Source: Nitrospiraceae bacterium
Lineage (GTDB): Bacteria > Nitrospirota > Thermodesulfovibrionia > Thermodesulfovibrionales > UBA1546
NCBI GenBank assembly: GCA_003535475.1
Contig: DOHC01000121.1
Span: 1-6,145 of the forward strand
Direction of reading: 5' to 3'
Length of the DNA: 6,145 nucleotides
Shown one piece after another: positions 1-5,540 of this stretch. The translations under genes were made by a program, and so were the position numbers. Within the stretch, counting starts at the first letter, position 1. Every line of letters begins with the position of its first letter. The notes under the pieces were generated by a model. The model ran no database searches, had not been told where the DNA came from, and saw only the letters and a list, made by a program, of their open reading frames with translations.

Positions 1-252
1 ATCAAGGGTTATATTTCCTATATGCTTATGTGTCTTGTTTAAAAAGATGCCGAATAGTCTATGATTTTCACTTGTGTTCATTCTGTTGATATAATCCTGC
101 AAGTCCTTTACTGTATGCCGTCTTTTTCCTGCTTCAAGATATTTTGTCAACTCTCTATCGTTGATGCCTTTAAAATAGTTAGTCAGGTCTCCATCTGCGC
201 TAAGGGGCCTTAAATAGATCTTCTGTCCTTCCAATCTTTTGTTTTCGATCAT
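1..252 (-). CDS. GNAT-family acetyltransferase, N-terminal part (3' end outside window)
   Basis: An ATG at 252 opens a frame that stays open to the left edge, giving 84 visible residues. The start is 12 bases after the asparagine-synthase-like stop, with GGGA 5 bases before the ATG. The N-terminal strand KIYLRPLSADGDLTNYF (11-27), the helix region VKDLQDYINRMN and the strand pair LFGIFLN...KHIGNITLD resemble RimJ/RimL-type GNAT acetyltransferases. The acetyl-CoA-binding loop is expected just beyond the edge and cannot be checked. It is distinct in sequence from the PseH-like GNAT at 3418-3927, so it probably acetylates a different position or substrate, perhaps a hydroxyl or amino group of the same sugar. 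Family confident, substrate unknown. Confidence 0.8.
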   Translation of the reverse strand, partial: MIENKRLEGQKIYLRPLSADGDLTNYFKGINDRELTKYLEAGKRRHTVKDLQDYINRMNTSENHRLFGIFLNKTHKHIGNITLD

Positions 253-264
253 ATTTTTCCCGGT

Positions 265-2160
265 TTATTCCAGTCCGACACTTAACAAAGTAACTAAATT
301 GAGATGAAGCTTAGATGTTGAAGAATCGCAGGAGTTTGAAAGCATCTTCTTAATTAATTCTATATCGGCCCGCTTTTTATCAAATATTTTATCCACTACC
401 TGCTGTTTTGCTGGGTCTCTCCAGCGTAATCCCAGAGATGATGTGTTAACCATCTCTGCCTTCCAATCTATCAAGCGTTCCTCATCCTCTTTTTCGTCGA
501 TATAAGAATGAAAGTCCGATTCTATAATATCCACTGGTATATCCAAAGACCTGCCTGCATATTGCTTTAGCGGATACTTGATCTGACTCCATTCAAGTCC
601 TCTTCCCCAGTTCTCAGGCATTTGAGCAAGGAATTCTCCCAATTGCATGTCTAAAAAGGGCAGACGCGGGTGAAAACTGCTGCCTTCAAAACTGCTCTGA
701 ATCACCCTGTACTGCGAGCCCTGCAAATGAAAATACTTATAGAGTTGTATCAGATAGAAATACATATTCTCCGGTTTTATCTTTTCCGCTACTTCTTTGA
801 AATAATTCTCATGCAGCCATTTTTTGAACGACGCCCTTGCCTCTTCATTGAAAATTGTTTCTCTTGCAATCCGCGCAAAAGGAATTCTGAAATCAGAGAT
901 TATGAAGGACAAAAGATAATTTAATACAGCATCCTTGCGGTCGCTGTTTTTCACGAGATCACGCTCTGTGTTGGCATGCCACCAGAACAATTTGAAAATG
1001 AAATCTTTTTCATGGGAAGAATTTAACACCTTCTTCAGAAATGACGGCGAGTAGAGATAATTTCTCATCTTGTCGCTGTACTCGCGGAAGTCATATGAGA
1101 TGTAGGGCAGAGAAGAAAACTGGGAAAATCCAAAATTGTGAAGCGCATCTGAAAATCCGCCGTAAAAAACTGCTGCGCCTTTTTTACCCTTCTTTTTTAT
1201 TATTTCAGCCATTGCATAAAAGCCAGGCATCCAGTCGAAAAGTATATTTGAACGCAAATTCGATGAAATGCCGGAAATATGATCATAGGTGTTTTCACTG
1301 CCAAGCCATGCATCAGCCACTTCGCATTTTAGACCATAGCGGGAAGCTATCTTCTGAGCTTTTGAGACCTCATAAGGATTATAGCATTTACCGTTTGGCA
1401 AAAGAAGACGCGCAACAATTGGTTTAATCTTGCTTTTGTCCAAATGCTTGCAAATTGTGGCAAGCATTATAGTGGAATCCCAGCCGCCTGAAATCAGGAC
1501 CCAGTTCTCGATATTGCTCGTGCGGGAAAGTATTGCATTTTCAAATATTTTTGCATATGTCTTATGGTCTTTCTCTGCCATTGGGCGAATCTTTATTTCG
1601 TTAATTTTTGGATGGATTATTGTTTTCTTTCCATCCTTGAATAACAGCTGCTCCGAATGTGCCAAACGGCGGACTTCCTCATATGGCGTGTGTTTTGCCG
1701 GAGGATATCCGAGAATCAAAATGCAGTAGAGCGCTTCCTGCTGGTACCTGACGTCCTTAACCTGAGAAAGAATATCAGCAATGTTTGTAGATGCAATGCA
1801 GTTGTCATTATCCTTATGATAGAATATGTTAACGCGGGCGAAAGCATCGCCTGTCACCATGACGCTGTCTTTTTTCTTATCAAGGACAGCCGCGACATAC
1901 GCTCCCTCTATAGAGCTGGAGATATTCGAGCAGTCTTCGGAGCATAATTTTTTGATTAGACCTACGTTAGACTTCACGTTCTTCATAAGGCGGATCTTGC
2001 CGTCAGGAAATCTGCAGTAATACATCTCGCCCTCAATAATCAAAGTCCTATTGCTGTCAAGCTCTATAACCAGGCTATTTTCGTCAAAAACAACGTCCCA
2101 TGATTTAGTCGACGCCAAGTGTTCGCCTTTCTCTACGATTTGCTTCTTGATAGCTTTCAT
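265..2160 (-). CDS. Asparagine-synthase-like ATP-dependent amidotransferase with degenerate glutaminase domain
   Basis: The 631-residue protein has the two-domain layout of class B asparagine synthetase. Residues about 1-190 resemble the Ntn glutaminase domain: SIEGAYVAAVLDKKKDSVMV (83-102) followed by GDAFARVNIFYH (104-115). However, the chain starts MKAIKK rather than Met-Cys, so the catalytic Cys2 is absent. The synthetase domain carries the ATP-pyrophosphatase P-loop LISGGWDST (222-230), YGGFSDALHNFGFS (333-346) where asparagine synthetases have a GEGADE-type motif, RLPFLDMQLGEFLAQMP (499-515) and Lys532 in YPLKQYA. ATP-dependent adenylation of a carboxyl or similar group therefore seems possible, while nitrogen release from glutamine by this chain looks unlikely. 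It may use free ammonia, a partner glutaminase, or another nucleophile. Asparagine-synthase-like genes recur in O-antigen and nonulosonate loci, so a sugar amide or amidine role is inferred. It lies 209 bases after pseI and 12 bases before a GNAT gene. Confidence 0.85.
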   Translation of the reverse strand: MKAIKKQIVEKGEHLASTKSWDVVFDENSLVIELDSNRTLIIEGEMYYCRFPDGKIRLMKNVKSNVGLIKKLCSEDCSNISSSIEGAYVAAVLDKKKDSVMVTGDAFARVNIFYHKDNDNCIASTNIADILSQVKDVRYQQEALYCILILGYPPAKHTPYEEVRRLAHSEQLLFKDGKKTIIHPKINEIKIRPMAEKDHKTYAKIFENAILSRTSNIENWVLISGGWDSTIMLATICKHLDKSKIKPIVARLLLPNGKCYNPYEVSKAQKIASRYGLKCEVADAWLGSENTYDHISGISSNLRSNILFDWMPGFYAMAEIIKKKGKKGAAVFYGGFSDALHNFGFSQFSSLPYISYDFREYSDKMRNYLYSPSFLKKVLNSSHEKDFIFKLFWWHANTERDLVKNSDRKDAVLNYLLSFIISDFRIPFARIARETIFNEEARASFKKWLHENYFKEVAEKIKPENMYFYLIQLYKYFHLQGSQYRVIQSSFEGSSFHPRLPFLDMQLGEFLAQMPENWGRGLEWSQIKYPLKQYAGRSLDIPVDIIESDFHSYIDEKEDEERLIDWKAEMVNTSSLGLRWRDPAKQQVVDKIFDKKRADIELIKKMLSNSCDSSTSKLHLNLVTLLSVGLE

Positions 2161-2166
2161 TTTGTG

Positions 2167-2172
2167 CCTCTC
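2167..2172 (-). promoter_or_regulatory. Ribosome binding site of the asparagine-synthase-like gene
   Basis: Coding-strand GAGAGG ends 6 bases before the ATG at 2160. It is the clearest Shine-Dalgarno of the larger genes here and fixes the start. It also fits independent initiation after the intergenic gap, unlike the coupled starts upstream. Confidence 0.6.
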
Positions 2173-2186
2173 GGTATAGTGAACTT

Positions 2187-2206
2187 CCCCACCATAAGGG
2201 ACGGGG
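2187..2206 (-). other. GC-rich palindrome upstream of the asparagine-synthase-like gene
   Basis: The minus-strand stretch begins CCCCGTCC and ends GGTGGGG around a short TTAT-centred loop: four C-G pairs, a small internal loop, then two more pairs. It lies 26 bases upstream of the ATG at 2160 and directly follows the larger stem-loop at 2215-2248. Its composition contrasts with the AT-rich surroundings. A mobile-repeat fragment or a leader element are both possible. Confidence 0.3.
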
Positions 2207-2214
2207 CATCTTTA

Positions 2215-2248
2215 GAGCAGCCTAAAACATCTGCGCAGGCCCTTGCTC
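2215..2248 (-). other. Stem-loop in the leader of the asparagine-synthase-like gene
   Basis: On the minus strand GAGCA (2248-2244) can pair with TGCTC (2219-2215), and GCCT (2240-2237) with AGGC (2223-2220). A three-base bulge separates the two stems and the loop is about 13 bases. No U tract follows, so it does not look like an intrinsic terminator. It could be a leader structure, a fragment of a repetitive palindrome, or chance. Confidence 0.3.
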
Positions 2249-2275
2249 CATTTCACGATGATGCTATACTTTTTA

Positions 2276-2365
2276 TTATGATTTTTCCTCTTTTTTAATG
2301 CACAACACTTTATCTGCAATAGCAATGCTTTTTGGTGATGCTATTTTAAAAATATTCTCATTCAT
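2276..2365 (-). CDS. Possible small ORF of 29 codons after pseI, unrecognised
   Basis: An ATG at 2365 lies four bases beyond the pseI stop and opens a frame of 29 codons ending in TAA at 2278-2276. AGGA (2376-2373), overlapping the end of pseI, is 7 bases before the ATG, a good ribosome-site spacing. The peptide begins MNENIFKIASPKS and ends in a lysine/glutamate-rich tail (KKEEKS). It shows no signal peptide, clear membrane segment or recognised motif. It could be a real small gene, a remnant of a lost gene, or chance. A 7-bp inverted repeat (AATAGCA/TGCTATT) lies inside it. Evidence is the start context only. Confidence 0.3.
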   Translation of the reverse strand: MNENIFKIASPKSIAIADKVLCIKKEEKS

Positions 2366-2369
2366 AGTT

Positions 2370-3425
2370 TTATCCTGCCATTCCCCAACCGATTGGTGTG
2401 CCTCTTTTAATATCACAGGATGCCTTCTTGCCGAGAAGCACATCATGATATTTCGGAGGCAGCCCGCCTCCGGGACGGATTATGCGTATATTTTCAGGCG
2501 TAAAAGCCTCGCCTTTTTTTATATCCTTCACTGCGTAAACTGAGCGCCTGAACCTGATGGATGCCTTTTCTTTTTCAGTGGGGCCGTAATTAACTCCTCC
2601 AAGTGCCTGCCATGCCTTATATGTCTCTTCAACGAGCATTTTCATTTCATCAGGCTCCATGGAAAAAGCAGAATCAACACCACCATCAGCACGGGATAAT
2701 GTAAAGTGCTTTTCGATCATTGTTGCACCTAATGCTACACTTGCAACAGCGACACCTATTCCAATAGTATGGTCTGATAGACCGACTTCAACATTAAAAA
2801 GCTCCTTTAGATGGGGGATAGTCAACAAATTCGTGCCGTCAGGTGTTGCTGGATAGGTGCTCGTGCACTTAAGCATGACAATGTCTTTGCAGCCAGCTTC
2901 CCTTGCTGTTCTTACCACTTCGTCAAGTTCTGCAATGGTCGCCATTCCAGTTGATATTATAAGAGGCTTTCCTGTTGATGCTGCCTTCCTGATTAATGGC
3001 AAGTGATTATTTTCAAAAGAAGCAATTTTATATGCAGGAGCATCAAGACTCTCAAGAAAATCCACTGCTGTTTCATCGAAAGGCGTGCTAAAACATATAA
3101 TACCAAGCTCCCTGCATTTTTTGAATATAGCTTCATGCCACTCCCAAGGAGTATATGCCGTTTTATAAAGGTCGTAGAGCGAACTACCTTTCCATAGGCT
3201 CTTTGGGTCATTGATAAAGAACTCTCCTTCCTTAATATCCAGGGTCATGGTGTCAGCCGTGTAGGTCTGAAGCTTAAGCGCATGAGCACCGCTTTTTGCC
3301 GCCGCCTCAACAATCGCCAAAGCCCTTTCAAGAGAACTGTTATGGTTTCCCGACATCTCGGCAATTATAAATGGGGGATGCCCATTCCCAATTAAACGAT
3401 TGCCTATTTTGATAATCTTACTCAT
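2370..3425 (-). CDS. pseI: PseI, pseudaminic acid synthase (NeuB family)
   Basis: This 351-residue enzyme condenses 2,4-diacetamido-2,4,6-trideoxy-L-altrose (or an acyl variant) with phosphoenolpyruvate to give pseudaminic acid in the cytoplasm. The NeuB TIM-barrel spans about residues 18-260: FIIAEMSGNHN (19-29), KLQTYTADTMTLD (51-63), STPFDETAVDFLES (113-126), VGLSDHT (214-220) and IEKHFTLSR (237-245). His219 and His240 match in spacing the two metal-binding His residues of Neisseria NeuB (215 and 236). The insert SLWKGSSLYDLYKTAYTPWE (76-95) is typical of PseI rather than of sialic or legionaminic acid synthases. A C-terminal SAF/antifreeze-like domain follows (about 294-350; RRSVYAVKDIKKGEAFTPEN at 293-312, GGGLPP at 319-324). 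Length is usual for the family. Its ATG overlaps the acetyltransferase stop by 8 bases; no strong Shine-Dalgarno precedes it, suggesting coupled translation. Confidence 0.95.
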   Translation of the reverse strand: MSKIIKIGNRLIGNGHPPFIIAEMSGNHNSSLERALAIVEAAAKSGAHALKLQTYTADTMTLDIKEGEFFINDPKSLWKGSSLYDLYKTAYTPWEWHEAIFKKCRELGIICFSTPFDETAVDFLESLDAPAYKIASFENNHLPLIRKAASTGKPLIISTGMATIAELDEVVRTAREAGCKDIVMLKCTSTYPATPDGTNLLTIPHLKELFNVEVGLSDHTIGIGVAVASVALGATMIEKHFTLSRADGGVDSAFSMEPDEMKMLVEETYKAWQALGGVNYGPTEKEKASIRFRRSVYAVKDIKKGEAFTPENIRIIRPGGGLPPKYHDVLLGKKASCDIKRGTPIGWGMAG

Positions 3426-3927
3426 TTTTATACATCAAAACCATATGATTTCCCTTATACCCTGCCTCTTGGAAAGCCTTTATAGATATAATATTGTCAA
3501 CTCTAATCTCAGCACATATAGGTCTTAACGAAGTGTTTTCTTTTATAAACTTTTCTGTTCCAATCTTGATAATATTAGAACCAAATCCTTTACTTAAATA
3601 TTCCGGATTAAGCATGATACTTACCTTTATTGCATTACCTATGTCTTCAAACCTTACAGTGCCTATCTTTTGCTCCTGACAATATGCCATATATATTGTA
3701 GTCTTTGAATCACCTGTCTTTTCTTTAAACCATCTTTCATGCTCATCCCATGATATAGGTTTTGTATTAAAAGATTTTTTTCTAATATCCGGGTGGTTTC
3801 TCCAGTTAAACAAGTCTTGCATATCATTGGCTTGAACACCCCTTAAACTTATCTCTCCATTCGTTATATTGTTCTTTAAGTTCTCTGATTGTTGTATCCC
3901 ACCTTTTTTGTCCGATAAATGGTTCAA
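3418..3927 (-). CDS. pseH: GNAT N-acetyltransferase, PseH-like
   Basis: A GNAT-fold acetyltransferase is predicted to use acetyl-CoA to acetylate the 4-amino group of the UDP-altrosamine intermediate, the step before PseG. Visible landmarks are strand beta-1 EISLRGV (25-31), FNWRNHPDI (40-48, closely like the FKWRNHPDI I recall from Campylobacter PseH), KSFNTKPISWDEHERWF (51-67), the acetyl-CoA loop LNPEYLSKGFGSN (106-118; a Leu replaces the usual Arg of RGKG) and the C-terminal NIISIKAFQEAGY (145-157). The start is awkward. The only standard initiation codon ahead of the fold is TTG at 3927, 104 bases inside the formyltransferase gene, giving about 24 extra non-conserved residues. The next, ATG at 3822, would remove beta-1, and an in-frame TAA lies at 3984-3982. 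Starting from ATA or another rare codon near residue 21 is possible. The end overlaps pseI by 8 bases. Fold certain; PseH identity probable from context. Confidence 0.8.
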   Translation of the reverse strand: MNHLSDKKGGIQQSENLKNNITNGEISLRGVQANDMQDLFNWRNHPDIRKKSFNTKPISWDEHERWFKEKTGDSKTTIYMAYCQEQKIGTVRFEDIGNAIKVSIMLNPEYLSKGFGSNIIKIGTEKFIKENTSLRPICAEIRVDNIISIKAFQEAGYKGNHMVLMYKNE

Positions 3928-4435
3928 ATATGGTAAACTCTCTCTTGTAGTGGATGCCCCCCCCCGTCTGTTTCTTAGCTTTTATAACGCCAGATTTTAT
4001 TTTCTCCCAGTTTTCCTTAAAGAGTTCCTGTATTTCCTTATGTAGTATTTCATAGGAACTTTTTAAAGTCTCTTTATCCTCATCTATAAAAACTTCCTTT
4101 TGAACAATAATATCTCCTGTATCTACACCCTCATCTATATAATGAATTGTTACGCCTTTAGGGGTATCCTCCAGAAAACTCCATATATTGGGATAAGCGC
4201 CTCTGTTATAAGGCAGATATGAAGCATGCAGGTTTATTGCCATGCCATTAACACAGTCTAATATTTGTTTTGGAATAATATATTTGTAATTGTAACTTAC
4301 TATCATTTTAGGTGATATTTGCTTCACTTCATCAACAGTAATTTTATCTTCTTTATAAACAATATTATCCCCCTGCTCAATAAGCCAAGCTGCAAGGCCT
4401 TTTGCAAGATTTCCGCCTAAAAATAGTATCTTCAT
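3824..4435 (-). CDS. Formyltransferase-fold enzyme, probable sugar N-formyltransferase
   Basis: The 203-residue protein has the N10-formyl-tetrahydrofolate-dependent formyltransferase fold. It starts with MKILFLGG; the catalytic trio appears as Asn68 and His70 in AINLHASYLPYNRGAYPN and Asp105 in DEGVDTGD. This matches the Asn/His/Asp of methionyl-tRNA formyltransferase, PurN and ArnA. At about 200 residues it lacks the C-terminal OB-fold domain of methionyl-tRNA formyltransferase (about 315 residues), which argues against tRNA as substrate. Beside pseG, a pseH-like gene and pseI, N-formylation of an amino-sugar intermediate is the best inference. It starts 22 bases after the pseG stop; AAAGG lies about 15 bases before the ATG, rather far for a ribosome site. 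Codons 157-160 (Thr-Gly-Gly-Gly) contain a run of nine G (3965-3957). The end overlaps the next gene by about 104 bases in another frame. The downstream stretch still reads family-like (RWDTTIREL, 178-186), so the G9 reading appears correct. Confidence 0.88.
   Translation of the reverse strand: MKILFLGGNLAKGLAAWLIEQGDNIVYKEDKITVDEVKQISPKMIVSYNYKYIIPKQILDCVNGMAINLHASYLPYNRGAYPNIWSFLEDTPKGVTIHYIDEGVDTGDIIVQKEVFIDEDKETLKSSYEILHKEIQELFKENWEKIKSGVIKAKKQTGGGIHYKREFTIFEPFIGQKRWDTTIRELKEQYNEWRDKFKGCSSQ
3938..3946 (-). promoter_or_regulatory. Possible ribosome binding site for the TTG start of the PseH-like gene
   Basis: Coding-strand AAGAGAGAG lies 10 bases before the TTG at 3927. It is purine-rich but not a canonical AGGAGG, so it supports the TTG start only modestly. 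It lies within the coding region of the upstream formyltransferase. Confidence 0.35.
3957..3965 (-). repeat. Homopolymeric G9 tract inside the formyltransferase gene
   Basis: Nine consecutive C on the plus strand (G on the coding strand) sit in formyltransferase codons 157-160. The stretch is also open in the frame used by the downstream acetyltransferase, from just after a TAA at 3984-3982. Reading by hand, one G fewer would carry ribosomes into the acetyltransferase frame, giving a fused protein of about 338 residues. One G more would hit a TGA at 3926-3924, about ten codons later, truncating the formyltransferase. Poly-G tracts of this length are well-known slippage sites in surface-glycan and flagellar loci, for example in Campylobacter. 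Whether this one varies is not shown by one sequence. Confidence 0.9.
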
Positions 4436-4457
4436 TTTGCGATATGGGTGCCTTTAA

Positions 4458-5540
4458 TTAGGCTATCGCCCTTTTCAATTTTTTTTTCAAATTTTTATTG
4501 CCAATAGCTGTTTTATCCATTGCATCTATTACCTTTCCAGCCCCATATCCATCAACTGTATTCATACCTTTAGCGCTCATCGCCTTTGCCTTTTCCGGAT
4601 TTTTGATCAATTCTAATATGGCTTCAGCTATCGCCTCCTCTTTTACTTTTTTATGCCATCCAAGATTTACTATCACGCCTTCTTTCTCAAGTTCTTCTGC
4701 TATATCTTTCTGGTTATCGGCAAGAATCATGACTATACTTGGAAGTCCCAGACAGCAGCGCTCCCAAGTAGTGCTACCACTTGCGCCAAGACATAAATCC
4801 GCATGAGCCATCAGTTCAGCCATATTTTCCACATCAAAATGACAGAAAGTGTTTGACATGTGTGATGCAATGGCCTCTATCTCTGCGCGGTGGGGATTGC
4901 ATGAACCTATCACTACATCAGTAGCAATATCGGGCCTGTCAAGCATTTTTATGGCTCTGAGCGCCTTGCAAGTCTCATTGGTTGGGTCTGCTCCTCCAAA
5001 AAAGACTAAAATGCGTTTAACTTCTCCATTTCGCTCTTGTAAATTTTCCCTCGCTTTTTGAAATTGAGGGCGCAATAAGGCATATTTAGGTCCTAAAAGT
5101 TTTGCACAATTATCAGGAACAAGTCCCTTATAACGATCTGCATTCAAACTATAGTTTTGGTCGAGCAAAAGGGCACAATCATGCCTCCTGTTTGCAAGGT
5201 CATCTATAACCATAATCTTTTTAACAACCTTTCGAATGGGAGATTCCCATTTAACATCAATGCCATAGTGGTCAACTATAAGCACCTCTGGCATTTTATC
5301 CTGCTCCTTCAATATTTCTTCAGTCAACTTTAAATCCTTGTAAGAATCAATACCTGCAGGCAAAGGATAAACTTCATAATTTTTCTTTTTTATAAAGTCT
5401 ATCAGGTTGCCATTGTCTTCCCTGCAAATAAATCGGACATCAGCCCCTTTACTCCTAAGTTCATCGGCTAACGTCAGGCATCTCACTACGTGCCCTGTGC
5501 CTATATTAACTGATGCGTCCACACGAAATATGATATTCAT
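4458..5540 (-). CDS. pseG: PseG, UDP-2,4-diacetamido-2,4,6-trideoxy-beta-L-altropyranose hydrolase
   Basis: This 360-residue cytoplasmic enzyme is predicted to remove UDP from the fully N-acylated altrose precursor, freeing the sugar for PseI. The N-terminus FRVDASVNIGTGHVVRC (residues 5-21) is the PseG signature; His17 corresponds to the catalytic His of characterised PseG. Other MurG/GT-B-like landmarks are VIDDLANR (111-118), DQNY (127-130), FFGGADPTN (180-188) and the nucleotide-binding LGASGSTTWE (251-260). Length is near that of stand-alone PseG, with no acetyltransferase domain fused to its C-terminus, unlike some homologues; a separate GNAT gene lies two genes downstream. The ATG overlaps the upstream aminotransferase stop by 4 bases and has only a weak ribosome site, consistent with coupled translation. 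The last residues are very lysine-rich and include a run of nine A (minus strand) at 4487-4479; slippage there would alter only the last few residues. Confidence 0.93.
   Translation of the reverse strand: MNIIFRVDASVNIGTGHVVRCLTLADELRSKGADVRFICREDNGNLIDFIKKKNYEVYPLPAGIDSYKDLKLTEEILKEQDKMPEVLIVDHYGIDVKWESPIRKVVKKIMVIDDLANRRHDCALLLDQNYSLNADRYKGLVPDNCAKLLGPKYALLRPQFQKARENLQERNGEVKRILVFFGGADPTNETCKALRAIKMLDRPDIATDVVIGSCNPHRAEIEAIASHMSNTFCHFDVENMAELMAHADLCLGASGSTTWERCCLGLPSIVMILADNQKDIAEELEKEGVIVNLGWHKKVKEEAIAEAILELIKNPEKAKAMSAKGMNTVDGYGAGKVIDAMDKTAIGNKNLKKKLKRAIA

Larger units (their letters stand above)
2161..2369. other. Intergenic gap between pseI and the asparagine-synthase-like gene
   Basis: This is the only sizeable gap in the cluster (209 bases). 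Its pseI-proximal part is AT-rich and holds the possible 29-codon ORF. Its lower part (about 2161-2250) is clearly more GC-rich and carries two imperfect stem-loops. On the minus strand a weak promoter-like pair, TTGTGC (2305-2300) and CATAAT (2280-2275), has a 19-base spacer, longer than the optimal 17. Neither stem-loop is followed by a run of U in the transcribed direction, so no intrinsic terminator is called. The downstream two genes may therefore be read through from pseI, expressed from their own promoter, or both. Confidence 0.6.

Noticed and set aside
670..2020. Several plus-strand open frames of about 60-130 codons (670-924, 1041-1427, 1430-1729, 1657-1947, 1826-2020)
   Set aside because: All lie opposite the asparagine-synthase-like gene, have no family resemblance and are best explained as antisense shadows of that coding sequence.
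2275..2305. Sigma70-like promoter TTGTGC / CATAAT ahead of the asparagine-synthase-like gene
   Set aside because: The 19-base spacer and imperfect -35 are too weak for a separate feature in AT-rich DNA; noted only in the intergenic entry.
2298..2543. Plus-strand open frame of 81 codons across the pseI end
   Set aside because: It runs antisense over the 3' end of pseI and the small ORF, with no ribosome site or motif.
2993..3211. Minus-strand open frame of 72 codons inside pseI
   Set aside because: It lies wholly within the pseI coding sequence in another frame and has no recognisable domain.
3957..3984. Formyltransferase and acetyltransferase as one gene split by a sequencing error in the G run
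   Set aside because: The formyltransferase frame after the tract still reads family-like (RWDTTIREL), so two separate genes fit better. An error cannot be fully excluded without the reads.
4479..4487. Run of nine T on the plus strand near the pseG end as a phase-variation tract or terminator
   Set aside because: It encodes three Lys codons a few residues before the PseG stop, so slippage would hardly affect the enzyme. No GC-rich stem lies next to it, so it is not a terminator.
4498..5061. Plus-strand open frames opposite pseG (4498-4806 and 4849-5061)
   Set aside because: Antisense to a well-supported gene; composition reflects the complementary codons.
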